A stretch of DNA of 64,000 nucleotides from Tepidanaerobacter acetatoxydans Re1 (GCF_000328765.2 NC_019954.2:500501-564500); one strand, 5' to 3'. Shown: positions 45,918 through 56,400, counted from the first letter of the stretch. Numbers and translations: made by a program. Notes: a model not told the origin generated them from the letters alone.

Positions 45918-47924
45918 ATGGCAGTAGAGAAGATGAAAATCGTTGGTGTAATTGGTGAAAATGCTATTTTAAATCGCGTTCTACGTCTTGTGCTGGTAGA
46001 CGGTAGCATGCATACGGTAAATGCCTTAGCACGCATAAATTCCAGCGATTTTTTTCTACCTCCTAACGAAAAAAACATAAAGGCTTTAGAAGAACTGCCG
46101 TTTTTAAAACCAAATTCTTCTAAACGTGATTTTACTCATGATGAACAGATGATTGCAGCACTCCTGAATCTCTTTAGTATGAAACCTTATGTCAGGTTAG
46201 AACATCTTGGCCAGGATTATGATTATGATGAATTCATGCAAGGGCTTTCCGATATCTATGACAAGGTTTGCCGTACTGCTGATGAGGTGGATGAAAAGCT
46301 GCGTTCTATAGAACAAAAAAGAGCATATATCGATAGCCTGAAGTATCTACGGCAATATAACTTTAACATAGATATGCTTTCCAACATGAAACATCTAAGT
46401 TTTAAACTTTTAAAACTCTCTAAGGAAAATTATACTAAGCTTAAAAAGAATTATGAAAATATACCGGCTGTGGTTTTAAAGGTAGCGGAGGAAAGTAAAG
46501 ATGTCATAGTAGCTGTTATAACTCCGATAATCTTGGAAGAAACAGTTGAGAGGATATTCGGTTCTTTGAACTACACCCTTCTCTCATTGCCTACATGGAT
46601 ATCAGGCACTGCTGCAGAGGCTATTGATGAGCTGACAGACAGTATAAAAGAGGATCAAGACGCCGTAGAATTTTTAAAAAAATCGCTAAAAGAATATAGA
46701 GTAAAGTTTGCGGAGGAGTTTGAAAAAGGCTTTTCAAGACTGGAAATGGAAGAAAAAATTGAAGAGCTCAAATCAGATATTGCTGTAGGTGATAAATTAT
46801 TTTTTATGTTTGGCTTTGTGCCTATAAGCTGTGTGCCAAGGCTGGAAAACAGCCTCAAGCAGCAGTTCAAAGATGCCGTTATTGTGCTGACAGATGAAGC
46901 GGATGCAAGCGATTCTATTATAACTCCGCCTACTAAACTGAGTAATTCGAGAATCTTTAGGCCGTTTGAAACGTTGGTAAAAATGTACGGCACACCCGCC
47001 TATAACGAGATAGACCCGACTGTTTTTTTCAGTTTGACATACATGTTGCTGTTCGGTGCTATGTTTGGAGATGTAGGGCAGGGCCTTATATTGTTTTTGG
47101 CCGGGACTTTTTTGGAAATTGTAATGAAAAGGACCAGTTTAGGAGGCGTGTTAAGTAGGGTGGGATTTGCCTCCACTATATTTGGTTTTATTTATGGAAG
47201 TGTTTTTGGTTCTGAAGAAATTATTGAGCCACTTGTCGTAAGACCGATGGCAAATATAAATTTTATGCTAGTAGCAGCTATAGTCTTGGGCGTTTTCCTG
47301 ACTATAGCCGGCTATATATACAACATTATGAATTCCTATATTGATCGGAATATGGAAGAAGGCATTTTCGGCAGAAATGGCGTAGTAGGGCTTGCTTTTT
47401 ATTTGATAGTGTTATATGCAGTAACGCGCACAGTTCTTGTTAATAGTGGTATTTCGCCGGTGATGGTTTATACATTGATATGTCTTTTGCTCTTAATGGT
47501 GTTTAAGCAGCCGTTGGCAAACAGTATCACACATGCAGGCAAGCTTTACAGTGGCTCTCCCACCGACTATTACATCGAAGAAGGTTTTGGGATAATTGAG
47601 ACATTGCTTTCAATGATGTCTAATACTATTTCCTTTATTAGGGTCGGAGCATTTGCACTAAACCACGTAGGCCTTTATATGGCTTTTGCGACTATGGGAG
47701 AGATGATTGGCTCGGCATGGGGGAATATTCTGTTGCTTGTGCTGGGAAATGTGATAATAATTGGGCTTGAGGGTTTGATAGTTTTTATTCAGGCATTGCG
47801 GCTGGAATACTATGAGCTCTTTACAAAATATTTCAGGGGAGATGGCATCGAGTATGCACCTGCAAAGATAAAGCGAAAATCGTTTAACGATAGGAAGTTA
47901 GATACTGCTCATAGCAGTGTATAA
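45918..47924 (+). CDS. atpI: V/A-type ATPase subunit I
   Basis: The 668-residue stator protein has a large N-terminal cytoplasmic coiled-coil part (about 1-340) and a C-terminal domain with seven or eight helices (about 370-640). The half-channel region includes FSLTYMLLFGAMFGDVGQG and the Arg-containing segment TISFIRVGAFALNHVGLYMAF near residue 575. GGGAGA precedes the ATG. Ion choice (proton or sodium) cannot be told from this subunit. Confidence 0.93.
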   Translation: MAVEKMKIVGVIGENAILNRVLRLVLVDGSMHTVNALARINSSDFFLPPNEKNIKALEELPFLKPNSSKRDFTHDEQMIAALLNLFSMKPYVRLEHLGQDYDYDEFMQGLSDIYDKVCRTADEVDEKLRSIEQKRAYIDSLKYLRQYNFNIDMLSNMKHLSFKLLKLSKENYTKLKKNYENIPAVVLKVAEESKDVIVAVITPIILEETVERIFGSLNYTLLSLPTWISGTAAEAIDELTDSIKEDQDAVEFLKKSLKEYRVKFAEEFEKGFSRLEMEEKIEELKSDIAVGDKLFFMFGFVPISCVPRLENSLKQQFKDAVIVLTDEADASDSIITPPTKLSNSRIFRPFETLVKMYGTPAYNEIDPTVFFSLTYMLLFGAMFGDVGQGLILFLAGTFLEIVMKRTSLGGVLSRVGFASTIFGFIYGSVFGSEEIIEPLVVRPMANINFMLVAAIVLGVFLTIAGYIYNIMNSYIDRNMEEGIFGRNGVVGLAFYLIVLYAVTRTVLVNSGISPVMVYTLICLLLLMVFKQPLANSITHAGKLYSGSPTDYYIEEGFGIIETLLSMMSNTISFIRVGAFALNHVGLYMAFATMGEMIGSAWGNILLLVLGNVIIIGLEGLIVFIQALRLEYYELFTKYFRGDGIEYAPAKIKRKSFNDRKLDTAHSSV

Positions 47925-47961
47925 ATATACAACTAACAATAAGCTTTAGGAGGTAGTCAAC

Positions 47962-48381
47962 ATGTATATAATATTATTTATTGCAATGGCTATATCAGTT
48001 TTAACTGTGGCGACAGGACTTGTTATTTACTTAATGGGAGATAGAATAAAAGCAAAAAGATTTAAGAAACTTAGCAGATTTAGTGCACTGGCTTATGCCA
48101 TACTCATGGCGGTTTTTCTATTCTTTATGGTTCCGAGTACTGCAAGTGCCGCAGCTCTTCCTAATCCCGCATCGGGCTTAGGATTTATTGCAGCCGCCCT
48201 TGCTACGGGGCTTGCTACCATAGGTGCAGGTTATGCAGTAGGTGCCGTAGGTTCCTCGGCTTTAGGAGCGGTTTCCGAAGATCCGAATATACTGGGTAAA
48301 ACTCTAATATTTGTAGGGCTGGCCGAAGGTATTGCAATTTATGGCTTGATTGTATCTATAATGATTCTCGGAAGATTGTAG
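47962..48381 (+). CDS. atpK: V/A-type ATPase subunit K (rotor ring proteolipid)
   Basis: The 139-residue proteolipid has two N-terminal helices (about 2-24 and 42-65) without ring motifs and one ring hairpin (about 75-139). The ion-binding Glu is in IFVGLAEGIAIYGLIV near residue 122; the first hairpin helix has the Gly-rich ALATGLATIGAGYAVGAVGSSALGAVSEDP segment. The N-terminal pair could act as an insertion or cap segment and is common in clostridial homologues. GGAGGT precedes the ATG. Confidence 0.92.
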   Translation: MYIILFIAMAISVLTVATGLVIYLMGDRIKAKRFKKLSRFSALAYAILMAVFLFFMVPSTASAAALPNPASGLGFIAAALATGLATIGAGYAVGAVGSSALGAVSEDPNILGKTLIFVGLAEGIAIYGLIVSIMILGRL

Positions 48382-48393
48382 AGGAGATATCAC

Positions 48394-48702
48394 ATGAAAT
48401 GTTTTTTGATAAGTGATAACAGCACGACTCTAGCGGGTATGAGATTGGCCGGTATAGAGGGTGTTGTTGTGCATGAAAGGGAAGAAGTGCTAAATGAGCT
48501 AAAGAAATTAAAAAGAAGCCGGGATATTGGTATAGTAATTATCACGGAGATTTTGGCAGAAAAAGTACAGCATGAATTAGATTTCATGAAACGCTCAAAC
48601 AGTCCTCCAATTATAATTGAAATTCCCGACAGACATGGCTTTAGACGGCCCGCCGACTTTTTGACAAAGCATATAAGGGAATCCATAGGAGTTAAGATTT
48701 GA
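48394..48702 (+). CDS. atpF: V/A-type ATPase subunit F
   Basis: The 102-residue rotor-shaft protein opens MKCFLISDNSTTLAGMRLAGIEG, the family signature, with the conserved GIVIITEILAEKV strand and PPIIIEIPDRHG. GAGGAG precedes the ATG. It lies between subunits K and E. Confidence 0.92.
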   Translation: MKCFLISDNSTTLAGMRLAGIEGVVVHEREEVLNELKKLKRSRDIGIVIITEILAEKVQHELDFMKRSNSPPIIIEIPDRHGFRRPADFLTKHIRESIGVKI

Positions 48703-48711
48703 GGTGACAGT

Positions 48712-49338
48712 ATGCCCACTACAATTGAAGATAAGATATCCCTTTTTACAAAGGTATTGATAGAAAGAATAGAGTCAGACTACACAGAAAAACAAAAAAA
48801 ACTTATGAGTTATTATGAATCTCGGAAATTAGGGATTATCAAAGATTATGAAGAAAAAACAAAGGCGGCTATAGATGATGCAACTAAAAATGCCGAGATT
48901 AAAAAACAACAGATGATTTCAAAAGCCAAGTCTGATATGCACCTTGCAGTGTTAAAGCAGAGACGTGAATTTACTGAAAGAATTATGGATGAGGTAAGAA
49001 AAGAAGCCGAGGCCTTCGGCAAAACACCTGAATATGTTGAGTTTTTGCGGCAGGCTATTAAGAAAGTCAGCTCCCAATTTACTGATAATGACTTTGTAAG
49101 TTACAGTTTCAGTAGAAATGATATTGAAAAACATAGAGATATTATTTTAAACACAATAAAATTATTTCGAGATGAGGGCAACTTCAAAATCGAAGAAGCA
49201 AACAACATAATCGGCGGCGTCTTTGCCAGAGATGGCGATGGCGGTGTGGAAGTGGATTTAACAGTGAATTCTATCATAGAAGAAAGTCGCAAATTGATAG
49301 GAGAAATCCTGTCTTCGAAGTTTAATGAGAGGTGGTAA
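48712..49338 (+). CDS. atpE: V/A-type ATPase subunit E
   Basis: The 208-residue peripheral-stalk protein has a long N-terminal coiled coil (about 10-110, with KQKKLMSYYESRKLGIIKDYEEKT) and a C-terminal head with NNIIGGVFARDGDGGVEVDLTVNSIIEESRKLIGEIL. It overlaps the RBS region of subunit A; the A-subunit ATG at 49340 lies one base beyond its stop. Confidence 0.9.
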   Translation: MPTTIEDKISLFTKVLIERIESDYTEKQKKLMSYYESRKLGIIKDYEEKTKAAIDDATKNAEIKKQQMISKAKSDMHLAVLKQRREFTERIMDEVRKEAEAFGKTPEYVEFLRQAIKKVSSQFTDNDFVSYSFSRNDIEKHRDIILNTIKLFRDEGNFKIEEANNIIGGVFARDGDGGVEVDLTVNSIIEESRKLIGEILSSKFNERW

Positions 49339-49339
49339 A

Positions 49340-51145
49340 ATGTCAGGCCAAGGCAATATAATATATATCAACGGTCCGGTGGTAAAAGCCGATCATATGG
49401 AAGATTTTATGGTACGGGAAATGGTAATGGTCGGCGATAAAAAGCTCATAGGTGAAGTCATTTCACTAGAAGAAGATATTGGCACAGTTCAGGTCTATGA
49501 AGAAACATCCGGCCTTAAGATGAATGAAAAAATAATCGGCACAGGTAAGCCGCTATCGCTGAAGCTGGGTCCGGGAATCATAGGCAATATTTTTGACGGA
49601 ATTGAACGGCCTCTTTCTGAAATATACAATTCAGGTTTTAAATTTATTCCTGAGGGAATCGGCCTTATATCTATAGATGAAAAGAAGCTTTGGCATGTTG
49701 ATATTTTAGTCAAAAAGGACGATATATTAAAACAGGATGATGTATTTGCGAAGGTTCAGGAAACATCTATCGTAACTCATAAAATCATGGTCCCGCCCGG
49801 CATAGAGGGCAAAGTGGTAAGTGTTGTAGAAAGCGGAGATTATAATATTTGCGATACTTTAGCTGTGCTAGAGGATTCGGCCGGTCGGAGACATGAACTA
49901 AAAATGTACCAAGAATGGCCGGTAAGAACTCCCAGGCCTGTTAGCAGGCGTATGCCAATTGAAAAACTACTTGTAACAGGTCAAAGAGTAATTGATGTAT
50001 TTTTCCCAATAGCCAAAGGCGGCACTGCGGCTATTCCCGGTGGGTTTGGAACAGGGAAAACCATAACACAGCATCAACTGGCAAAGTGGAGCGATGCCGA
50101 CATTATAGTGTATGTAGGCTGTGGTGAGCGAGGAAATGAAATGACCGAAGTTTTAGAGGATTTTCCAAAGCTAAAAGATCCCAGAACCGGAAATCCGTTA
50201 ATGGATCGGACCGTCCTTATAGCAAATACCTCCAACATGCCTGTGGCAGCGCGAGAAGCATCTATATACACAGGGATTACCATAGCTGAATATTTTAGAG
50301 ATATGGGTTACAGTGTGGCTATAATGGCAGATTCAACTTCAAGATGGGCTGAAGCGCTGAGGGAAATAGCTGGCAGACTTGAAGAAATGCCGGCTGAAGA
50401 AGGCTATCCTGCATATTTGGCTTCGCGCTTGGCGGCCTTTTACGAAAGAGCAGGATATGTCGAAAACCTAAACGGCACAGAGGGGTCAGTTACTATAATT
50501 GGTGCGGTTTCTCCGGCAGGCGGAGATTTTTCTGAACCGGTTACTCAATCCACAAAAAGAATAGTAGGAGCCTTTTTGGCTTTGGATAAGGAACTTGCCC
50601 ATGCCAGGCATTTCCCGTCAATAAACTGGATTTCATCTTATAGTGGCTATGTTTCAATGCTTGAGGAATGGTTTAAGGAGCATGTGGCTCCTGATATTTT
50701 AGAGCTGAGGGCCAAAATGATGAAAATACTTCAAGAAGAAAATAAGCTTATGGACATAGTAAAATTAGTAGGTGAAGATGTATTGCCGGATGAGCAGCGT
50801 ATAATTCTTGAGATAGCCAAGATTATAAAAGCGGGGTATTTACAGCAAAATGCATACCATGCCCAGGATGCATACGCCCCGCTTGTAAGGCAATATAAAA
50901 TGCTCAAGGTAATTGATAAGCTGTATGAACGTGCGTCATCTTGTATTAAGAAGGGCATACCGATATCTAAAGTAAAAGACGAAACCTTATTTTCCGACAT
51001 TATAATGATGAAATATAATGTTTCCGATGATAAACCGAAAGTTTTTGAAAACCTAAACAGTAAAATAGACAGCTATTACGATAGCTTGGAGAGCATGTAC
51101 AAAGAAGGTGATACTGATGAAAGTCAGATACCGAAAATTAGATAA
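49340..51145 (+). CDS. atpA: V/A-type ATPase catalytic subunit A
   Basis: The 601-residue catalytic subunit has the P-loop [13 protein letters not shown] near residue 235, the catalytic Glu in [12 protein letters not shown], and [37 protein letters not shown]. The non-homologous insert typical of A subunits lies at about 115-190. ATG 49340 with GAGGTGG is chosen over an upstream in-frame ATG. The subunit hydrolyses or makes ATP. Confidence 0.96.
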   Translation: MSGQGNIIYINGPVVKADHMEDFMVREMVMVGDKKLIGEVISLEEDIGTVQVYEETSGLKMNEKIIGTGKPLSLKLGPGIIGNIFDGIERPLSEIYNSGFKFIPEGIGLISIDEKKLWHVDILVKKDDILKQDDVFAKVQETSIVTHKIMVPPGIEGKVVSVVESGDYNICDTLAVLEDSAGRRHELKMYQEWPVRTPRPVSRRMPIEKLLVTGQRVIDVFFPIAKGGTAAIPGGFGTGKTITQHQLAKWSDADIIVYVGCGERGNEMTEVLEDFPKLKDPRTGNPLMDRTVLIANTSNMPVAAREASIYTGITIAEYFRDMGYSVAIMADSTSRWAEALREIAGRLEEMPAEEGYPAYLASRLAAFYERAGYVENLNGTEGSVTIIGAVSPAGGDFSEPVTQSTKRIVGAFLALDKELAHARHFPSINWISSYSGYVSMLEEWFKEHVAPDILELRAKMMKILQEENKLMDIVKLVGEDVLPDEQRIILEIAKIIKAGYLQQNAYHAQDAYAPLVRQYKMLKVIDKLYERASSCIKKGIPISKVKDETLFSDIIMMKYNVSDDKPKVFENLNSKIDSYYDSLESMYKEGDTDESQIPKIR

Positions 51146-52490
51146 GGCTGAAGGCCCTCTTATAGTCATGAGCAATGTCAAGGATGCGGTTTATGATGAA
51201 ATAGTCGAAGTAGAGATGCCTGATCACGAGCACAGAATAGGTAAGGTCGTTCAAATCGACAAGGACAAAGTCATAATACAGGTGTTTCAAGGCATATCCG
51301 GTATTTCCTTAAGTGATGTAAGCGTGGAATTTAGCGGCAAACCTATGGAAATACCATTATCAAGAGAAATCTTAGGCAGGAGATTTAACGGTATAGCACA
51401 GCCTGCCGATGGCGCAGGAGAGATTTATTCGGATAAATATTACAATATAAATGGCAGACCAATGAACCCTGTAGCACGGCTTTACCCCAGAAACTATATA
51501 CAGACAGGCATATCGGCAATTGACGGACTTATGACACTGATAAGGGGACAGAAACTTCCTATTTTTTCGGGAGACGGCCTGCCGCACAATCAGTTAGCAG
51601 CTCAGATAGTAAGACAAGCTAAAATCAGTGATGAAGAATCCGGCAACTTTGCAGTAGTTTTTGTGGCTATGGGCATAAAACATGATGAAGCTAACTTCTT
51701 TACTAAGGTTTTTGAAGAAGCTGGAGTTATGGACAGAGTCGTGATGTTCATAAATCTGGCGGATGATCCGGTGGTAGAAAGAATTATCACCCCTAGGTGT
51801 GCGCTTACTGCTGCAGAGTATCTGGCCTTTGATTGTAATATGCATGTGCTTGTCATAATGACTGATATGACAAGCTACTGTGAGGCTCTAAGGGAAATAT
51901 CCTCTGCACGGGAAGAAGTGCCTTCCAGGAAGGGTTATCCCGGATACCTTTATTCAGATTTGGCAAGCCTTTATGAGAGGGCAGGCATGCTAAAGAGCGT
52001 AAAAGGAAGCATAACTCAAATACCCATACTTACAATGCCTAATGATGATATCACACATCCGGTGCCGGACCTTACCGGCTATATTACCGAAGGGCAGATA
52101 GTTTTAAGCAGGTCCTTATATCAAATGGGTATATATCCGCCAATTAATGTGCTTCCCTCACTTTCACGGCTTATGAAGGACGGCATAGGAGCAGAATACA
52201 CCCGTGAGGACCACCCCGATGTGTCCAATCAGGTTTTTTCCGCATATTCCAATGTTCAGGAAATAAGGGCTTTGGCACAGGTTATAGGAGAGGACGAACT
52301 TTCGGATACCGACGCAAAGTATATGGAATTTGGGCGCAAATTTGAGGAGCTTTTTGCAAAACAAGGCTTCGAAGAAAATAGAGATATTAACCATACATTA
52401 GACCTTATGTGGAAGCTGCTGAAGATTTTACCAGAGCAAGAACTTAACAGAATAGACCCATCACTAATACAAAAATACCTTAGGAAGTGA
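51117..52490 (+). CDS. atpB: V/A-type ATPase regulatory subunit B
   Basis: The 457-residue non-catalytic subunit has [38 protein letters not shown] near residue 130, where FSGDGLPHN replaces the P-loop, and [39 protein letters not shown] 51117 with AAGGTGA is chosen; a GTG at 51108 lies in that site. It overlaps the end of subunit A by 29 bp. Confidence 0.96.
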   Translation: MKVRYRKLDKAEGPLIVMSNVKDAVYDEIVEVEMPDHEHRIGKVVQIDKDKVIIQVFQGISGISLSDVSVEFSGKPMEIPLSREILGRRFNGIAQPADGAGEIYSDKYYNINGRPMNPVARLYPRNYIQTGISAIDGLMTLIRGQKLPIFSGDGLPHNQLAAQIVRQAKISDEESGNFAVVFVAMGIKHDEANFFTKVFEEAGVMDRVVMFINLADDPVVERIITPRCALTAAEYLAFDCNMHVLVIMTDMTSYCEALREISSAREEVPSRKGYPGYLYSDLASLYERAGMLKSVKGSITQIPILTMPNDDITHPVPDLTGYITEGQIVLSRSLYQMGIYPPINVLPSLSRLMKDGIGAEYTREDHPDVSNQVFSAYSNVQEIRALAQVIGEDELSDTDAKYMEFGRKFEELFAKQGFEENRDINHTLDLMWKLLKILPEQELNRIDPSLIQKYLRK

Positions 52491-52495
52491 TTTCA

Positions 52496-53110
52496 ATGCA
52501 GGAAAATATCGCACCTACTAAGGCAAATCTAATGGCTTCAAAGGCAGCACTGGACTTTTCCCAAAAAGGCTACGAGCTGCTGGATAAGAAAAGAAATGTG
52601 CTCATTCGGGAAATGATGGGCTTTATGGACAGGGCAGAGAAACTCCAGCAGATTATAGGCGAGACATTCAAAGAAGCCTATGAGGCCCTAATTATGGCAA
52701 ATGTCACCCTCGGAATAACTGAAGTCTATGAAGTGGCAAAGTCTATACCGACAGCAGATGAAACAACTATGCTAACCCGCAGCGTAATGGGTGTAGAAAT
52801 TCCTATGATAAAATATGAAAAACAAGATATTCAGCATTATTATAGTTTTTATCATACAAATACTGCCCTAGATGTAGCCTTACAGAAATTTCACGAAGTA
52901 AAGTATCTGATATATGAATTGGCGGAAGTAGAAAATTCGGTATATAAACTTGCGGTAGAAATCAAAAAAACACAAAAAAGAGCCAATGCCCTGCAAAATA
53001 TTCAGATTCCCAAATATGAATTCCTCGTAAAAATGATATCGGACGTATTGGAAGAAAAGGATAGAGAAGACTTTTTCCGCTTAAAATTATTAAAGAAGAA
53101 AAAGGTTTGA
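52496..53110 (+). CDS. atpD: V/A-type ATPase subunit D (central shaft)
   Basis: The 204-residue shaft protein begins IAPTKANLMASKAALDFSQKGYELLDKKRNVLIREMM, the family signature, with long N- and C-terminal helices. ATG 52496 with AGGAAGTG is chosen; a GTG at 52487 overlaps that site and the end of subunit B. It is the last gene of the operon. Confidence 0.93.
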   Translation: MQENIAPTKANLMASKAALDFSQKGYELLDKKRNVLIREMMGFMDRAEKLQQIIGETFKEAYEALIMANVTLGITEVYEVAKSIPTADETTMLTRSVMGVEIPMIKYEKQDIQHYYSFYHTNTALDVALQKFHEVKYLIYELAEVENSVYKLAVEIKKTQKRANALQNIQIPKYEFLVKMISDVLEEKDREDFFRLKLLKKKKV

Positions 53111-53209
53111 TGAATAAAAAAATTCTTTAAAAAACCTTTTTATAAATAAATGATGAAACTATCTTATCATTTTGGTAATCTTGTGTTATACTTTTCATAG
53201 CATGAGCCT

Positions 53210-53264
53210 CCATTTTGGTTTATTGGTTTGTCAATTTAATTATATCCAAAATGGTAGATTCATG
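53210..53264. other. Imperfect inverted repeat, ATPase operon 3' side
   Basis: CCATTTTGG (53210-53218) pairs with CCAAAATGG (53246-53254), with CATGA and TCATG extending both arms outward. The loop is 27 nt. No T tract follows. It lies in the 378-bp gap 53111-53488, which holds no gene. Confidence 0.55.
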
Positions 53265-53415
53265 TTATATTTATACCCAATAATGTTGAATTTTCAAGGT
53301 TTATATTACTTTTGAAAGTGTGAAGTTTTAGTTACAGATTTTACCTTATGAAGTTGTCAAAGTGAAGAGATGGAGTGTAGAAACATGATTTTTACACTAG
53401 AATCAATTATATATT

Positions 53416-53452
53416 AAAAAAACTCGTTGCGGTTAACCGCAACGAGTTTAAT
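53416..53452. terminator. Perfect palindrome before the sigma-54 regulator
   Basis: The arm AACTCGTTGCGGTT (53421-53434) is followed directly by its complement to 53448. A run of seven A lies to the left, so it is a strong terminator read on minus and a moderate one on plus. It may end ATPase operon transcription, or act as an operator. Confidence 0.6.
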
Positions 53453-53488
53453 TGTATCTTTAGATAATTACATTGAAAGGATGATTAT

Positions 53489-55348
53489 ATGATAGATATT
53501 ATTTTAATATCCCCGAATTTACAAATTGCTGAAAGTGCTATTGAGGCTAAAAAAATATATGGCTTAGATCTTACAATTAAATGTGGTTTAATGGAAGAAG
53601 CTGTAGGTATAGCAAGAGAAATTATTAATTCCGATAATAAAATAAAAATTTTTATATCAAGGGGTGGCACAGCTTTAAAGTTATCAGAAATAGAAGGGAT
53701 TAACTTAGTTGAAATTAAAATAACGGTAGAAGATATATTTGATGCTTTATCAAAAGCAAAAAAGATAGGTAATAGAATATTGTTAATTGGATTTAAAAAT
53801 CATATCCAAGGGTTTCATAACCTCTCAAACCTTGTTGATTTAGATATAAAGCAGGAAATTATATATAATGAAGATGATGCATATGAAAAAATTTTAAAGG
53901 CTAGACTTGAAGGCTACGAAGTTGTGGTAGGAGGAGAAGTACAATGTGGTATAGCAAAAATGTTAGGAATTCCTTACGTTTTATTAGAAACAAGCCCATC
54001 GTCCTTCTATATTGCTTATCAGGAAGCCCTAAGGATACGAAATGTAATAATTAATCAAAAGAGGAAATTGGAAGAATTCAGGGTAATATTAGATAATACT
54101 GATGATGCATATATTGCATTTGATATGAATTCTAATGTTACATTAATAAATGAAGCTTGCTGTGAATTTCTTAATGTTAATCAAGATATTATTGGTATAA
54201 ATATAGATAAAATAAAAATAAAGGGATTTGAATTTAAAAATATTTTAGATCAAATATCAAAGGATACATATGAACTTTTTGAAATAAATGGAAAGACTGT
54301 TTTAGCATCTAAGCAAGACTTAAAGCTTAACTATGATGATATTGGTTATATGATTATATTTAAAGATATTGTAAACATTAGAGCTGAAGAATCAAAGGTA
54401 AGACTCAAACAAAATAATAGATGGCTATCAGCAAAATATAATTTTGATAAAATTATTGGGAAAAGCAAAGCTCTTCAAGAAACAAAAAAGATTGCAAAAT
54501 TATATGCTAAACATGAATCGCCGATATTAATATTTGGCGAATCTGGGACTGGAAAAGAAATGTTCGCACAGTCCATACATCAAAATAGTAAATTAAAAAA
54601 TGGACCATTTGTTGCTATAAATTGCGCATCTCTTAGTACAAGCATTTTGGAAAGTGAACTATTTGGTTATGTAGAGGGTGCTTTTACTGGTGCCAAAAAA
54701 ACAGGGAAACCAGGTGTATTTGAAATGGCGCAAGATGGTACTCTGTTTCTTGACGAAATTTCCGAAATACCTTTGGATGTTCAAGGTAAACTATTGAGAG
54801 TTATACAAGAAAAACAAATAATGAGACTTGGTGACGATAAGATAATGCCTGTAAACGCAAGGATAATTGCTGCTACGAACAAAAACCTAATCGAAGAAAT
54901 AAATAATGGTAGATTTCGTAAGGATTTATATTTTAGAATTAATGTTTTAAGACTTAATATACCTCCTCTTAGAAATAGAAAAGAAGACATTGAAGATTTG
55001 GTAAAATTTTTTATTACAAAATATGGCTATAATAGTGTATTAATATCACAAAACGCATTAGATTTAATGGAAAATTATGATTGGCCTGGAAATGTTAGGG
55101 AACTAGATAATCTTGTTGAAAGACTATGTGTAATTTCAAATGACAATAAAATATCTGATAGTGATATATTAAATTATTTTAGTGAGGTAAGAAATTTAGA
55201 AGGAATAAAAGAATTAAGTAATTTTAATAATAACTTAACAAAAGATAAAATTATAGAAACAATTAACTTCTTTAATGGTAATAAGAGCAAAGCTGCAGAA
55301 TATTTAGGTGTTCACAGATCTACAATTTGGAGGTATTTGAATAAATAA
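53489..55348 (+). CDS. Sigma-54-dependent activator with PrpR-like sensor domain
   Basis: The 619-residue protein has a PrpR_N-type N-terminal sensor (about 1-195; IFISRGGTALKLSEIEGINLVEI and EVVVGGEVQCGIAKMLGIPYVLL), a PAS region (about 200-300), a AAA+ ATPase (about 325-555; FGESGTGKEMFAQSIH, the sigma-54 loop GAFTGA, LFLDEISEIPLDVQGKLLRVIQ), and a C-terminal Fis-type HTH (about 580-618; NKSKAAEYLGVHRSTIWRYL). Such activators bind upstream palindromes and open -24/-12 promoters when their ligand is present. The genes it should control lie directly downstream. The coding sequence is strikingly AT-rich compared with the ATPase genes. Confidence 0.94.
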   Translation: MIDIILISPNLQIAESAIEAKKIYGLDLTIKCGLMEEAVGIAREIINSDNKIKIFISRGGTALKLSEIEGINLVEIKITVEDIFDALSKAKKIGNRILLIGFKNHIQGFHNLSNLVDLDIKQEIIYNEDDAYEKILKARLEGYEVVVGGEVQCGIAKMLGIPYVLLETSPSSFYIAYQEALRIRNVIINQKRKLEEFRVILDNTDDAYIAFDMNSNVTLINEACCEFLNVNQDIIGINIDKIKIKGFEFKNILDQISKDTYELFEINGKTVLASKQDLKLNYDDIGYMIIFKDIVNIRAEESKVRLKQNNRWLSAKYNFDKIIGKSKALQETKKIAKLYAKHESPILIFGESGTGKEMFAQSIHQNSKLKNGPFVAINCASLSTSILESELFGYVEGAFTGAKKTGKPGVFEMAQDGTLFLDEISEIPLDVQGKLLRVIQEKQIMRLGDDKIMPVNARIIAATNKNLIEEINNGRFRKDLYFRINVLRLNIPPLRNRKEDIEDLVKFFITKYGYNSVLISQNALDLMENYDWPGNVRELDNLVERLCVISNDNKISDSDILNYFSEVRNLEGIKELSNFNNNLTKDKIIETINFFNGNKSKAAEYLGVHRSTIWRYLNK

Positions 55349-55361
55349 TAAATAAAATAAA

Positions 55362-55396
55362 TGTTGCATGCAACAATCATTGTGTTGCATGCAACA
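55362..55396. promoter_or_regulatory. Two identical palindromes, likely activator binding sites
   Basis: TGTTGCATGCAACA occurs at 55362-55375 and again at 55383-55396. The centres are 21 bp apart, two helical turns. They lie about 105 bp before the sigma-54 promoter, where upstream activator sites are expected. AT-rich flanks make the whole region one larger palindrome that could also end the regulator mRNA. Confidence 0.75.
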
Positions 55397-55483
55397 TTTA
55401 TTTTATTTATGAATTAAAAAATCTGATACCCAATATATGCTATCATACAAGGATAATGCATGTTTTGTAATAGTTCCTATTTC

Positions 55484-55500
55484 TTGGCATACAAATTGCT
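55484..55500 (+). promoter_or_regulatory. Sigma-54 promoter (-24/-12)
   Basis: TTGGCATACAAATTGCT matches the consensus TTGGCAC-N5-TTGCT, with GG at 55486-55487 and GC at 55498-55499, exactly ten bases between. It lies 43 bp before the fumarase-like alpha gene and downstream of a sigma-54 activator gene. Confidence 0.85.
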
Positions 55501-55542
55501 ATATTAAAGGTCGTATCAAAGATTAAGAAAGGAGCGATTGAT

Positions 55543-56388
55543 ATGGCTAGAGTATTAAATACTAGTGTAATAATACCAGTAATTGAAGAACTGGTAAAGA
55601 AAGCTTGTTACGAATTAGACGATAATTTTATTGGGGCGTTAGAGGAAGCACTTAAACATGAGGAATCTCCAATAGGGAAGAAAACCATTTCCTTGTTATT
55701 AGAAAATGCAAAATATGCAAAAGAACAACAAATTGCTGTATGTCAAGATACGGGAACTACTGTTGTATTTCTTGAAATTGGAGAAGAAGTTTCATGGACT
55801 GGTGATAGTTTAACTAATGCTGTTAATCAGGGAGTTAGAGAAGGTTACATAAATGGATACCTGAGGAAATCCATTGTTAAGGACCCATTAGTTAGAATTA
55901 ATACTGAAGATAATACACCCGCAGTAATACATGTAGATATAGTTCCAGGTGATAAAGTAAAAATAACTGTTATGCCTAAAGGTGGAGGCAGCGAGAATAT
56001 GGGGAGTTTTACCACCCTTATACCATCTGAAGGAGCTGAAGGTGTTAAAAACTTTGTATTAAAATCTGTAATTGAAGCAGGAGGTAGACCCTGCCCTCCA
56101 TTAATAGTTGGGGTAGGAGTAGGGGGCACAATGGATCAATGTGCAATTCTTGCTAAAAAGGCATTACTGAGACCAATTGGGGAACGTCATAAAGAAGAAC
56201 ATTATGCTGCTCTTGAAGTAGAAATACTAAATGAAATTAACAAATTGGGAATTGGTCCATTAGGCACTGGTGGAAGGATTACTGCATTAGATGTTCATAT
56301 AAATTATTTCCCTTGTCATATCACTGCATTACCTGTTGCTGTAAATTTTCAATGTCATGCTTCAAGGCATGCTTCGATTACTATATAG
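55543..56388 (+). CDS. Fumarase/L-tartrate dehydratase alpha subunit (copy 2)
   Basis: This 281-residue iron-sulfur subunit is a paralogue of the one at 31568. Cluster Cys are in AVCQDTGTTVVF (about 68), GGRPCPPLIVG (about 187) and NFQCHASRH (about 272). HEESPIGKKTISLL and GGRITALDVHINYFPCHITALPVAV are conserved. AAGGAG precedes the ATG. Since the genome already has a fumarase, and this copy sits under a dedicated activator with a transporter, it may handle imported fumarate or L-tartrate. The substrate cannot be decided by eye. Confidence 0.88.
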   Translation: MARVLNTSVIIPVIEELVKKACYELDDNFIGALEEALKHEESPIGKKTISLLLENAKYAKEQQIAVCQDTGTTVVFLEIGEEVSWTGDSLTNAVNQGVREGYINGYLRKSIVKDPLVRINTEDNTPAVIHVDIVPGDKVKITVMPKGGGSENMGSFTTLIPSEGAEGVKNFVLKSVIEAGGRPCPPLIVGVGVGGTMDQCAILAKKALLRPIGERHKEEHYAALEVEILNEINKLGIGPLGTGGRITALDVHINYFPCHITALPVAVNFQCHASRHASITI

Positions 56389-56400
56389 GGGGATGAAAAA

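Noticed and set aside
47962-48381. Unusual two-helix extension of the rotor proteolipid as a novelty
   Set aside because: From memory, clostridial subunit K proteins often have this N-terminal helix pair, so it is not special.
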